A DNA stretch of 64,000 nt from Dermacentor variabilis (GCF_050947875.1 NC_134570.1:208535750-208599749), one strand, 5' to 3'; positions 24,095 through 34,393 are shown, numbered from the stretch's first letter. A program made the numbers and translations. Notes: generated by a model from the letters alone, not told the origin.

Positions 24095-25386
24095 CGAGGG
24101 CTAGCCAAATGAATGTGAGCCTACCCACCCCGCGCAATAATGGTTCGGTTCATTATCTGCGATGCATGTGCGTAGAAGAGAGGCATGTCTCATTTACAAA
24201 AGTGACACGCAGGTTTAAGGATAAAGGTTCTGTAATGCTCTCGTACATTCGGTTGAACATGGTTGCGTGACATATTGGAAACCCTAAAAGTTGAACAACG
24301 TGGTGTCGTGAAGTTATTGACTGCTGAAGGTATTTCGTAAAAAGAAATTAGTCGCCGTATGACTGCCGTGTACGTTGAACATCGCATTTCATTGGCCACT
24401 GCGAAGCGTTGGAGCAAACGATTTAAAGAAGGACGTGAAAGTTGCAAAGACGATCCAAGACGGGACTAATGCCATCGTGAAATCACCCTTAAAAAAATTG
24501 CAAAAGTTGATGAGGTGATGAGACAAGAACGGAGGATAAGCATCGATGAACTGGCAGAGCATCTAAACATCAGTCACGATTCGGTTCACGCCATAATTCA
24601 TGAACATCTTTGCCATCGGCTTTTGTGTGCGCAATGGATGCCCAAGATTTTGAACCGCTGCCAGAGGACGGAGAAGCTCGGCGCTGCCTTGACTGATCTG
24701 ATCGGGTATCACAATGAGGGTGACGGCGTTTTGTATGTAATTGTGATAGGGGAAGAAGCATGGTGCCACTACTACGAGCCTGAAACACGATGGCAAAGCT
24801 TACAGTGGAAACATTCGAATTCACCACGCCCAAAGAAAGCAAAGGTCATCATTTCCGCCGGAAAGGTGTTGTCAACTTTTTTTTCGGTCGTCAGGGACCA
24901 TTACGGACAGAATTTGCTAAGTCTTGAGAGACTATCAATTGTTTCCGATACTGTGAAACGCCGGAACGGCTACGTGTTGCAATCAAGAAGAAACAATGTG
25001 AAAAATTGACGAATTGGGCCATCTTGTTCCGCGATAATGCCCGTATCCACATCGCTGATGTATTTAATACAAAACTGGCAACTTTCAAGTGGGAAACGCT
25101 GCAACATCCGCCACACAGCCCAGACCTGTCGCCTTAGGACATCCATATTTTGGGGCAACCGAAAAAAAAAGACAGCTCAAGGGAACCACATTCGAGTCGG
25201 GCGATGACGTGAAAGAGTCAGTTGCAGACTTTTTGAAGCAGCAACCCAAGGAATTTTATGGGCCCAGAATCCCGCGACTCCTTAGTCAATGGGACAAATG
25301 TCTAAAGCTCATGGAGACTACTTTTAAATAAAGTACCCCATTTGTCATATATTCGCATTGGCTCACTTTCATTTGACTCGCCTTCG
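24095..25386 (+). mobile_element. Mariner element (DD34D type), about 1.29 kb
   Basis: The termini CGAGGGCTAGCCAAATGA and (reverse complement of the right end) CGAAGGCGAGTCAAATGA match at 23 of 27 positions through GTGAGCC. TA dinucleotides flank it (24093-24094 and 25387-25388), the expected mariner target duplication. The length is typical. It carries a broken transposase and sits inside D1. Confidence 0.9.
24288..25331 (+). pseudogene. Mariner transposase, broken
   Basis: The N-terminal DNA-binding helices are visible (VEQRGVVKLLTAEG, SLATAKRWSKRFKEGRES, then RISIDELAEHLNISHDSVHAII). The catalytic domain follows with the expected YYEPETRWQSLQWKH block. The first catalytic Asp is replaced by Glu (GEEAW, about 24749-24763). 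The second Asp is kept in DNARIH (GAT 25033-25035). The third is GAC 25138-25140, exactly 35 codons later, giving DD34D spacing. Stops at about 24335 and 24466, a frameshift near 24870-25010 and a TAG at 25135-25137 make it inactive. Confidence 0.9.
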
Positions 25387-26232
25387 TATAGTCTGCAGAA
25401 CTCCTGCTTTCTATACGTGCTCTCTGTTGCGACTATAATTTCGGTGCAATTACTCACGATACATGACCGGTGACGACTGCTCCTGCGCAATACACTGGAA
25501 CAAATGCCAGCGTCATTGATATTTTGCACTGGCCGTTGCACAGGTACATGAATGTAAACACGGTTCTTGAATGACAAAGTTTCAATAACATATTGTCCTC
25601 AACTTGGTCATTTCATGGCCTTTACATTTTTCATATCAGCGGCATGCACTGCTTTGCTGGTTTCGAACTGATATAGTTCTAAAGTTCGTGTGATATTTTC
25701 TTTACTTATTAAATAGACAAAAAAGATGGAAGCATTGATATCAGTTATTTTGGACACAATTTTTGGCACATACGAGTATATTCTTTCATGAATACATATC
25801 TTGTTTTTACGGTGCGCAGCGTTCAATAATTCGTTTGCAGCATCTTTGGCAATTGCAATGCAATTATTATTCATGTATTTGATCCCTCGACAAATTGTTT
25901 AAGAAGAATCTTTAGCTCGGGCCCCACTCCGGCACGGCCTATTCAAATACATGTAAAACGCAGAAACGCTTTTCTGAGATAGCCTATGGATCGCTTTTAA
26001 TGAAATTTGCTGCATTTGAGAGAGGAAGTTAAATTGTAGCGTAGGTTGGAAGCGGAATTTCGATTTAGGGCCTGAATTTTGTTTAAAATATTCCGAAAAA
26101 TGTGACAGTTCGAAAAAAATAGGAGCATGACGTTTACAAACTAACAGCTCTGCATCAAAAACAGATATGGCGGTTCTGTCAACGGCATCTATAGCAGTCA
26201 AAGTAGACAAATTTGGTATGTCAATTTGTATC

Positions 26233-26264
26233 TTACGTGAATGTACAAAGGTACATTCACGTAA
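26233..26264. repeat. Perfect 14-bp inverted repeat with 4-nt loop
   Basis: TTACGTGAATGTAC, the loop AAAG, and the exact reverse complement of the first arm. It lies inside D1, in an AT-rich stretch with no open reading frame that I recognise. Confidence 0.8.
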
Positions 26265-27176
26265 CAAAGGTTCTGCAAAAGCCGTGTTTCCATAATACTA
26301 AATTTTTAGATTCATGTGTAACATACCAACTTTGTCCGCTGTAGATGTGCTATTAGATGAAATTCACAGAATTGTGGTAGCAATTTTCATTGTTGAGCTA
26401 CAGAGTTTTAAACTTTATATTTTCGTTTTGTGGAAATTTGCGATTTTGGCCAATTTTTAATAAAATATTTACGACCTAAATGAAAAATTCGATACCAGCA
26501 GTCACTAGAACTACCCCTCCCCCCCCACATTTTTTTGTTTTAAATGCAAGAAACTTCGTCAAATTTGGTTCAGTGGTTGCCGAGAAAAACGAATTCCCCT
26601 TCTAAATGTATTTGGATAGGCGCACACGAGCTAAAGCTTCCTTTTAAGGAGGATGCCGAGCTTCAAGGTAAGCCCCCCCCCCCCCCCGAACGAAATTTCT
26701 GGCTACGCCACTGCAAAAGACGACACCCCGCACGACATCCTGAAGCACCAGGGTCACAAACGACAAATCTACGCGTTTCCGCATCCGCAACTCGCAGTGC
26801 GAGACGCTCGGATACGTGGAAAAATTCATACTCACACCTTTCCGCACTTGTGAGTGTGGCACGCAATGTGTCCAACCGTGCATGCTGGTCAGTAACGTCC
26901 CTGGTGCGGGGCGCGGCCGTCTGTTGCCCACATTTTGTGGGAATGTATCTATGGGCCACCGAACATAAGCTCGCCCATGATACTGACCTCACTCAGGTAG
27001 TCTTGGGAGGCCGCCCTCGTTCGAGCTGACTGAAGACCCAGATGGGTCTCTTAGACCAGGCTTAGCGTGCAGCAACGGCCACTGGAGTCCTGGACTAGAG
27101 ACCCACCCTTCCCGCTCCCTTATCGTTCCTATCTATTAAATAGTTTTTCAATTAATCAAAAATCGTACCCCTAGAC

Positions 27177-27755
27177 GCGCTGTGGCGTCCCTTGTCAATC
27201 CTTGCCACTGTCTTGCGGGTTTCTTGGAGCCCTACCACTTCTTTTCACGTCTTTTGCTCCACTTTGGTCACAGTTTTCTGCGTTTCCTCGAACATTTCAT
27301 CCTATTTCTTGGCCATCTTTTCCGCTCGACGCATAAGAACTGCTTGCGCCAATGACAGATCTTGCTCCCGAAGCATTCCCTGACGCAGGAAGGAATCCTG
27401 CAGGAGTCCCGCAGGAGTCAGTCCTTTAGCTGGGAGAACTGGCACGATTGGATATCTGACTGCAGGTCTTCCAAGAACTGCTCGAACGGTTCACCTTCTT
27501 GCTGAACAACCATGCGGAAAACGCAGCGTTCGTAGGTTTCGTTCTTTTTTGCCATACACTAATCTTCAAACTTTTTAAGATTGCGTCATATGTAGCTTTC
27601 AACGTGACTTCATGTGTTCTACACATCCTGAGCTTCCTCACCAGGAACAGAGAGAAGCAAGGATATCTTCTGAGCGTCCATCAGCACTTTCTCCCGCCTT
27701 GAGAAACAACTCGAATCGCTGGCGGAAGCGCCTCTAGTTCTCCGCGACGTTGTGC
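27177..27755 (-). pseudogene. gag: Gag (capsid region) of element T
   Basis: On the minus strand from 27755 downward the sequence gives NWRRFRQRFELFLKAGE, then VVQQEGEPFEQFLEDLQSDI and LREQDLSLAQAVLM in shifting frames. These correspond to the KQWKLFKQKFELFLAAS, VQAEGESFEPFARDLRHL and LRDKELTLAKAEQV blocks of the U gag at 51900-52380. The multiple frame changes show decay. The Gag would form the particle shell and bind element RNA. Confidence 0.75.
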
Positions 27756-27802
27756 CCCGGGCTTATATTGTGGCCTGACTGCCGAAAAAAAAAATCACCG
27801 GA

Positions 27803-27817
27803 CCACTTCTTACACCA
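27803..27817 (-). promoter_or_regulatory. Primer binding site of element T
   Basis: The minus strand reads TGGTGTAAGAAGTGG immediately after the 5' LTR. This matches, with one change, the TGGTGTCAGAAGTG site of element U, complementary to a tRNA-Leu 3' end. It would prime minus-strand DNA synthesis. Confidence 0.75.
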
Positions 27818-27865
27818 TGCATCGACGCGCGCAAGATGGCGAATGATCTTTATTGTCTTCCACAT
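27818..27865 (-). repeat. 5' LTR of element T, inner piece
   Basis: 48 bp with the CGCAAGATGGCGAA and TTTATTG blocks of the 3' LTR. It ends at TTCCACAT (27858-27865), the target duplication of MITE-B. Confidence 0.8.
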
Positions 27866-28300
27866 CATAGAGTTTCATACAATAATTACTAGAGAATACT
27901 ATGGCGCTAGTGTCTACAGGAGCTGCAATGGGAGCGGTTGTACCAGCGTGGAAATCATCGGAAGCACATGGATTTGGCGAAACTTCGTCCTTCTAGCGGC
28001 TTTGTGAACGTAATTTTCAACAATGCACTGTGTCATAAGTAATGAAATTGACATTATTAAAATTGTCCGATGGCAGAATTCGAACACAGGTACTCAAGCA
28101 TAGAAGCCGGATATTGAAATCATTAAGCCATGGACGCTTTTTTTTTTCTTTATTGCCAGTCCTCGACATATCAACAAAAATGCCTTAAATGATATACAAA
28201 AAGACGAAACAAAACAGGAATGAGTACAAAAATCGTACAAAAACAGTGATATCACATTCGTTGCCGTCGGCTACTATGGAATGACGTTGTCTTATTCAAA

Positions 28301-31300
28301 TTACTTCAGTGCTGTCAGGGGTTCAACCCTGGGAAGCCACTCAGGAATATGCTGTTCCAACTTCTGCACTTCCACATACCGTTGCATGCATTCACGGAGG
28401 TATAGACGCGTCGGTCGGGCATCCGGGTCACAATGGTAGCCCGCCATTCTTGCGCGCCATAAACAGTGGAGGCCCGTAATCATGATGACGTCGTACGGGA
28501 AACCTTCGTCGTCATTTACTGGCAGAAACCTGATTCCGTGGGGATCTATCGGTAACTCCTTTTTTAGAGTCCTTTGCAACACGTCCCAGAAAAAGACCGC
28601 TTCCCAACAGTGGATGAAGACATGTTCTATGGTTTCTGGTTTTTTACAAATAAGGCAATGTGTTCCCCATGGCATGTAGAACCCACGTTGTTCCAGGAAG
28701 ATTTTAACAGGTAAAGTGCCGGTATGTAATTTGAAAAAGAACGATTTCGTGGCTGGCTCAATTGGCATCATCTTCACTCTTTTCAATACGTCTAGGCCTG
28801 GGCCTCCACTGCACACGGCTCTGTACATGGGTACAAGCAAGACACTGTCACACAAATCACGATGTAGCTTTTTCCGTATTGCACTCCACAAATATGCACT
28901 TGAAAAACGAACACGCAAAAAACAAACACTTTGAACTTTTTCCCGAAAGAAACCGCGGACTGGTCCTGGCATTATTTCTGTACCTACAACGAATTCGGGA
29001 AGTGATCTTGACAGCCTCGTTTGGATCACCGTGCGCAGAAATGGGTCGTTTGTAGCCCGAAAGAAGAAGAATCTATTCACCAGTTGACGCAAGAAGAGGT
29101 GCGCCGACCCCAGACCACCATCCTTCACACATCGGAAGAGATTATCTCGGCTGCATCGCTCCCAGCTCGATGCCCACACGAATACAGAGAACACGCGGTG
29201 CAGTTTCTGCACATTAATACGAGAGCACTGTAGGACCTGCATTACGTATCAGATCTTTGTCACGAGAAACATGTTGCACGCTGTAGCTCTCGCGAATATT
29301 GACAAGTGACAGGCGTTCCATCGGTCGGCTTTTTCGTTTAGTTCTTTTGTCTGCTCCTTCCAGTACTCGCTACTGTCCCTGTAGGCATCAAGGGGTGCGC
29401 CAAGGTACTGAACTGGCGTCGTGACCCAGTTTACGTTAGAAAAGTAGTCTGGTGTGGACGCCCATCTCCCATGCCAAAACCCCAAACATTTCTGCCAATT
29501 CACGAAGCTATTAGTGGCGTTATCAAACTGTCTGACGATGCTCACAGTGTTCAATACACTTGCTTATCTTTACAGCACACAGCCACATCGTCAGCGTATG
29601 CCAATAGCTTCACCTCTGCTGATTGAAGACAATATCCCTTAATGCATTCATTTTCGATGATGGCCTGACACAGCGTTTCTATGTAAACACAAAACAGGAG
29701 TGGACTGAGTGGACAACCCCGGCTAACGGAGCGCTTTACGTTAATAGGGGCCCCCAACGTCTGATTAATTATAAGTCTGGTATTGCAGCTCCGGTACGCC
29801 ATGGTCACCCCCTCAGTGATTATGTGGCCAAAATGAACGTGTTCAAGAATGGTGAGCAATATCTCGTGAGAAACAGAATCAAACGCTTTCTCCAAGCCAA
29901 GCTGGAGGATCGCTACTGCATCTCACATGGCGTCACAACACTCCCAGCACACACTTCATCTTATGAATGTTAGTAAAAATGGTTGTGCCGCGGATGCCAC
30001 ACGTCTGGTGTGGGCCGACTACTTCCTTAATAACTGACTGAACACGCCGTGCCAGCACCTTCATCAATAATTTGTAGTCGCAGTTAGTAAGCGCTATGGG
30101 TCTGTAGGAGGAAAGTTGTTTGAGCTTTTCGGTCTCTTCTGTTTTCGGTATTAGTACTGTATGGGACTGGCCAAAGGATGGTGGAAGTATTTTCAGTTCG
30201 TAAGCTTCATTGAAAATTGCGGTTAAGATAGGAGCTAGGTGGCCTGTAAACGATTTGTACCAAGCGGTACAAAGACCGTTTGGACCTGGTGACTTGCCAG
30301 GGTTCAGGTCTTCGATGGCCTTCATAACTTCATGTTCTGTTATTGGTCGTTCTAACGTTTCCTTAACTTCGCTCGACAGCTATGGCATTCGCTGCAGAAA
30401 TCGATGCTTGAAATCAGGCATGTTGACATGCCTGAAGGCAAAAAGCTTTGGTAATGTTCAAAGAACGCATGCCCTATGTTATTGTTATCGGTTAATACCA
30501 CCCCTTCGTATTCAGTGGCCTCAATCTGATTACGTCTGGAATGTTTTTTTTTCTGGTCCCAGTGCTCTTTTCGTTGGCGTTTCCCCGCATGTTAGTCTTT
30601 CTGCTCTAGCACGCACGAATGCGCCTCGATAGCGCTCTTAGTCGAACACTTCGAGCTTTTTTCTTAACTGCGCGCATATCGTCTTGATAAGGGCCCGGTT
30701 GCTTGCATTCCAGCGTCGCAAGCAATTTTTCCAGCAATGTTTTTAAATCCTTTTCTCTGGCCTTTTCTACATAACGCAGCACGCTACTTCTTTCATTTGC
30801 TTTCATTTTAATGGTTTGCTTCAACAACTCCCATTCCTCGCCAAACTTTATAGAACTGTCTGTTGCAAAAGAATTCAGAGCAGCCACTAGCATTTCATTA
30901 AAAGTTTCATCCCGTATCAGCTCAGCATTCATTTTCCACAGTTCCCAGACGAATTTGTTTCGTTCTTTCTTGCTACCCGCCGTGGTTGCTCAGTGGCTAT
31001 GGTGTTGAGCTGCTGAGCACGAGGTCGCGGGATCGAATCCCGGCCACGGCGGCCGCATTTCGATGGGGGCGAAATGCGAAAACACCCGTGTGCTTAGATT
31101 TAGGTGCACGTTAAAGAACCCCAGGTGGTCGAAATTTCCGGAGTCCACCACTACGGCGTGCCTCATAATCAGAAAGTGGTTTTGGCACGTAAAACCCCAA
31201 ATATTATTGTTCTTTCTTGCTGCCTACCCTGCATTTTACCAGGCAGTGGTCCGAGAATGATATGGCCGTAACTGCATAGCACTGGCACTTTTCTACTAAA

Positions 31301-31851
31301 TCGTATGAAAGATAGATCCGGTCTAATCGTGCATGACTTGTGCCCTGAAAGTGAGTGTACATTACGTCTCGGTCAGCCAGAAAACACTCAGCGACATCTT
31401 CTAATTCGAATTCATGTATAATCTGTGCCAGGATATCGTTGCTTTTGTCATAAACAACGCGTCGCGTAGACCTATCCTCGGCAATCAATACGCAGTTGAA
31501 ATCCCCTACACAGGCTATCATTTTGTGCACATGGAAATGATGCTTTAAACTGGAAAATAAATTTGCCTCCTCTTGCACAGTATTAGGCGCATAAATGCAA
31601 AATACGGGCCATTGAACATTGATATAGCTGAAGTCACAATAGACAAGTCGACCAGACGTGCACGAGAAGTAACCATCTATGACAAGACCAGGGAGCTTCC
31701 TCACGAACAGCACACACCCTGCCGAAGTCCCTAAGGCGTGGCTCACTACCGTATAATAGTTATACGCGAACCTTTGCACCATGCTCCCAGTCTCCTCCTC
31801 GACGTCCACTTTGGTTTCTTGCACGGCTAAAACGTCGAGGTCGTGGTCCAC
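28301..31851 (-). pseudogene. L3 ORF2: endonuclease and reverse transcriptase, broken
   Basis: The endonuclease at 31851-31222 opens with MDHDLDVLAVQETKVD and has CVGDFNCVL, a LDRIYLS block and SDHCLV near its end, as in APE-type LINE nucleases. A Ruka SINE then intervenes. The reverse transcriptase follows at about 30325-29249: LNPGKSPGPNGLCTAWYK, RPIALTNCDYKLLMK, MEKAFDSVSHEILL, RGCPLSPLLFCVYIE and the catalytic LLAYADDVAVC (about 29580-29600). The C-terminal 313 codons at 29242-28301 are open and end with a CLICKKPETIEHVFIHC zinc motif. Stops and shifts at about 30600, 29900 and 29550 also damage it. Confidence 0.87.
30975..31208 (+). repeat. Ruka SINE inserted in L3 ORF2, 13-bp target duplication
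   Basis: The 234-bp copy starts ACCCGCCGTGG and ends AAATATTATT. GTTCTTTCTTGCT is repeated perfectly on both sides (30962-30974 and 31209-31221). The tRNA-like head with GGATCGAATCCCGGCC box B pairs at its ends (GCCGTGG/CCACGGC). It is in opposite orientation to L3. Confidence 0.95.
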
Positions 31852-32004
31852 TAGTAGTCTGTAAACCTGACTGTTTCCTTTTGGCGGCCAGACCTCGAAC
31901 GTTTAGCGTGCCGAGGCTAAGCGATGGGTTGGCAGCCATTATTAATGAAAACCGGAGGGGAGAAGGCCCGGAGCATGGTGCTCACCTTAACGTCTAGCTG
32001 ACCG

Positions 32005-33706
32005 CTAGACGCCTCCGTGGCCATCCGGTAGCCGTCGCCCGAGTTCGTCTTTGGTCGGCTTCGGGGTGAGCCTACGGTCAGTCTCTAGGTTCGGCTTATG
32101 CTTGAGGGTGGAGCGCCTTCCGGGTAGCGTCTTAGCGGGCGGTGCCTCGGAGTTACCGCCGGCCTTTCCGTCGACTTTCTCCTCCTGCTGCAGGGACCTC
32201 TTCACCGGTGCCGAGACGCTTTCGACGCGGGCGCTAGCAGGGGTCGCGTTGTCGTTTTCCGCTGCCTCCGCAGTATCAGTAGCCGGCTGGCGGCTCATGT
32301 TCTTTCTGGGCTGCCCTGACGCTGGTTAGGGTGGTTTCTGTCTCTTCGGGAGGAGGGACATTATTCGGTCCTGCTTCAGTCGGCATGGTCGTCCTGCTCA
32401 TTTCTGCCGCCACGTTGCTGTTTCCAGCTCCCTTGGCCACTTCCTCGGCCTCGGTCACGTCCGTCATGTGGTCTGATGCCAACGGCTCGCTCTCCGCCGA
32501 CCCCGCGGCTACTGCGTATGAACGTACACAGTCCGCGTCGTTGTGTCCGAAAAGCCTGCACTGGGTGCAACGGGGAACCTTCCATTCTCGACGAATACGA
32601 CCAGATCCCCGGCAGCGCAGGCACTGCATGGGACGACCTGGGGCTACGACAAGCTCAAGCTCGCCGGCGACGCGGATCTGCTGGGGCCCAGGTCGTCAAC
32701 TTTCATTCCAGCCTTCAGCTGCAGCAGCACTGCTCGGGTCGTCGAGCCCTTGTCGGAAACGCCATCCACTCGCCAGCGCTCCCGGGTTACTTCCGTCACT
32801 TTGCCAAAGGAAGCCAGCGCAGACTTTACGTCTTTATCATCCACGCCATGAAGAAGCCAGTGGAGACGAAGCTTCACCTGCTGTTCTTTTAGGGTGGATG
32901 ACCAGGCAGCGACGCCCCTTGACCTGAAACTCCTTCAGTGCAGCCAGCTTTTGGGCTGCCTCGGCTGTCTTCATTGTTACCGCCCATACGTGGTTGATTT
33001 GGTACGCTCCAAGGGCGACGACGCCACAGAGCATACCAAGAGCTTGAAGCGCGTCCCGAAAATCCTCTACGCGAAACGGGCGAACACGAGTGTCACCGTG
33101 CAAAAAAAAAACTTTGTTTAACACGATGCGTCCTGTAGGTAGCCGAGGCAAAAAAATTGGAGGACGCTTAAGCTTCGCCTTCAAGAGTGGAACGCGACAG
33201 CGTTCCCGTAGACCCCCCAAGGGGTGTAAGACATTGGGCTACGGCGCAGCGACTACGCGCCCCGCATCGGACGCGGTGAGCGTCGAGGAACGCAGTGTTC
33301 GGCGCGACAACGAAATGTGCGCCTGAGCAAGCGACGCACGCCTGAGCCTGAGAAACAGCTCGTTTCTAAGGCAACACCGCGTTCACTAGAGGCGCTTTTG
33401 TACCGCTTTGAAGCATCGAACTCGTGGCTCAGTGGTAACGTCTCCGTCTCACACTCCGGAGACCCTGGTTCGATTCCCACCCAGCCCATCTTGGAAGTTG
33501 CTTTTTATTTATGAAGTGCCTGCCGTGATTTATCGCTCACGGCCAACGCCGCGGACGCCGACACCGACACCGACGCCGACGACACCGGCTTTTCTGCGAC
33601 ACGAGCTCCTTAACGCTATCGCGTTAATAATCTGGAAATTATCTTCCTCCGTCCAAAGCCTGTTGCCGCGGCTAACAGCCGCATATGCCGCTGCATTGGA
33701 GCCCAT
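32005..33706 (-). pseudogene. L3 ORF1: zinc-knuckle nucleic-acid-binding protein, broken
   Basis: The start is ATG 33706-33704 (MGSNAAAYAAVSRGNR, WTEEDNF). A SINE at about 33163-33625 interrupts, then LPTGRIVLNKVFFLHGD, FRVEDFRDALQALG and HVWAVTMKTAEAAQKLAALKEF lie at 33150-32930. KLRLHWLLHGVDD and ERWRVDGVSDKGSTTRAVLLQL follow at 32877-32700. A pair of zinc knuckles (MQCLRCRGSGRIRREW, CTQCRLFGHNDADC) is at about 32629-32540, and a charged tail to 32005. This layout is that of LINE ORF1 proteins that coat element RNA. Several frameshifts join the pieces. Confidence 0.8.
33163..33625 (+). repeat. Composite SINE with tRNA-like segment, inserted in L3 ORF1
   Basis: A tRNA-like core at about 33417-33489 has GTGGCTCAGTGGTAACG (box-A-like), a GTCTCCG/CGGAGAC stem and a perfect box B, GGTTCGATTCC. 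The ends do not form a proper acceptor stem, so it is not a functional tRNA gene. It is followed by a GACGCCGACACCGAC-type stretch and ends CTATCGCGTTAA. The left boundary is inferred from where L3 ORF1 coding stops and is approximate. Confidence 0.65.
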
Positions 33707-34111
33707 GACCCCGCGATCCGTTTAGCTCGGGAGCCGGAAGCAGAATGATTAAGCCATGGACGCACGTATCGACAAGCGATGTGAAACGCCCTCATGAATT
33801 TATCGCGGACGTGCCAGTGCCCTGTGACGCTTGGCGCGTGTCGATTTGGCCACCTCAACAACCTCCATCATTGAAATTAGTTGCTATTGTGCGTGTTCGC
33901 CGCTTCCTCTGCACTTCTAAGAGTATAGATTTCTCTGAAATTTACGACAACAAGATTTGTATAGAGTAATATACAAAGCCACGAGAACGTCTGAATCCAC
34001 AGTCACGAAGATCAGACAAAACCATGTACTTCCCATCATTCCCATGGTAGGACAACGACTGCAGCGTCAGAGTTCTCTCTAGAATATTGTAGGAAGCACT
34101 ATGTTCCACAT

Positions 34112-34187
34112 GCGGGCTCGCAGGCAACCAGGGCTGCCAGCCGAGATTGGCGGATACAGCTTTGTCCAACTTTATGCACACGATACA
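34112..34187 (-). repeat. 5' LTR of element T, outer piece
   Basis: 76 bp matching the outer part of the 3' LTR (GCAACCAGGGCTGCCAGCCGAGA, CACGATACA on the plus strand). Its minus-strand start is TGTATCGTG. Confidence 0.8.
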
Positions 34188-34393
34188 GGTTCCCCTGTGA
34201 GTAATTGACCTAGGCAAACGTATTTCTTCGCAGACGCCAGAGGCTGACTAGGCGATCTTGTTCTCTTGCCAGCCTATGGATCATTATCTTTGTCTTCTGC
34301 ATATTAATCTTGAACCCCACTCTTACGCTCTCTACGTTAAGGTCATCAGTCATTTGTTGTAACTCCTCCCTAGCGTTGTTGAACAAGGCAATA

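Larger units (their letters stand above)
22276..26713. mobile_element. D1: 4.4-kb TIR element with 8-bp hAT-like target duplication
   Basis: The left terminus CAGGGGCGTAGCCAG and right terminus (reverse complement CAGTGGCGTAGCCAG) are inverted repeats, each followed within about 20 bp by a long G run. Flanks are CAAAGAAC (22268-22275) and CAAAAGAC (26714-26721), an imperfect 8-bp duplication. CAGGG termini with 8-bp duplications suggest the hAT superfamily. No transposase of its own is recognisable. The interior has an 88-bp tandem duplication, a perfect hairpin and a mariner insertion. It may be a non-autonomous or very decayed element. Confidence 0.7.
21179..27164 (+). mobile_element. LINE L2 (RNase H-bearing I/R1-like), 5'-truncated, split by D1 and MITE-A
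   Basis: A perfect 12-bp target duplication, GTACCCCTAGAC, lies at 21167-21178 and 27165-27176. Coding remnants include RYCEEDLLSVPETLREQL (about 21470), then a LINE-type RNase H from about 21850 (YMDVAK with Asp, AEASAIALAI with Glu, VLTDAQAA with Asp, HSITWCPGHPGVPGNERAN). Past the D1 insertion, a C-terminal CGARPSVAHILWEC zinc motif lies near 26905-26950 and SWEAALVRAD at about 27005. The 3' end is an AT-rich stretch ending ATCAAAAATC. Without its insertions it is only about 1.3 kb, the 3' end of the parent LINE. Removing D1 and one 8-bp flank restores one reading frame. Confidence 0.85.
28138..33747 (-). mobile_element. LINE L3 (L1/Tx1-like), near full length, 16-bp target duplication
   Basis: The left end is a poly-T run (poly-A tail on the minus strand). 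The 16-bp sequence ATTAAGCCATGGACGC occurs at 28122-28137 and 33748-33763. The element has ORF1 (33706-32005) with zinc knuckles and ORF2 (31851-28301) with endonuclease and reverse transcriptase. Poly-A tail, long duplication and domain order fit the L1/Tx1 group. A Ruka SINE breaks ORF2 and another SINE breaks ORF1. With the SINEs removed it is about 4.9 kb. Confidence 0.88.
27866..34103. mobile_element. MITE-B (hAT-like), split by LINE L3
   Basis: The terminus CATAGAGTTTCATACAATA and the reverse complement of the right end CATAGTGCTTCCTACAATA match at 16 of 19 sites. TTCCACAT lies on both sides (27858-27865 and 34104-34111), a perfect 8-bp target duplication as for hAT elements. Its own sequence is 27866-28137 plus 33764-34103, about 0.6 kb, non-coding. 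On the minus strand, a tRNA-like stretch with GTGTTCGAATTCTG (about 28076-28089) ends at the L3 insertion point. Confidence 0.8.
17578..34187 (-). mobile_element. Element T: old mag-like Ty3/Gypsy retrotransposon with nested insertions
   Basis: Two 124-bp LTRs in the same orientation bound this element (17578-17701 and 27818-27865 plus 34112-34187). A primer site follows the 5' LTR, gag is at 27755-27177 and 21166-20987, pol at 20986-17859, and a polypurine tract precedes the 3' LTR. The protein type matches element U: gag of the 'FRQRFELFL' type with CPAFGK-like double zinc knuckle, and a VDTGAQANLL protease. The LTRs differ at about 20 of 124 sites by eye, so it is old. LINE L2 splits its gag and MITE-B splits its 5' LTR. 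No target duplication is visible in L0. Confidence 0.85.

Noticed and set aside
25608..26267. Two minus-strand ORFs in D1 as a transposase
   Set aside because: They are AT-rich, short and show no catalytic or DNA-binding motif.
30975..31208. tRNA gene in the head of the Ruka copies
   Set aside because: The near-cloverleaf head recurs with the same non-tRNA body, flanked by target duplications, so it is a SINE promoter.
32331..32927. Plus-strand 198-codon ORF
   Set aside because: It is the opposite strand of L3 ORF1, whose minus-strand frames carry real zinc knuckles.
33417..33489. tRNA gene with perfect box B
   Set aside because: The acceptor ends do not pair and the sequence continues into a SINE body inside L3 ORF1.
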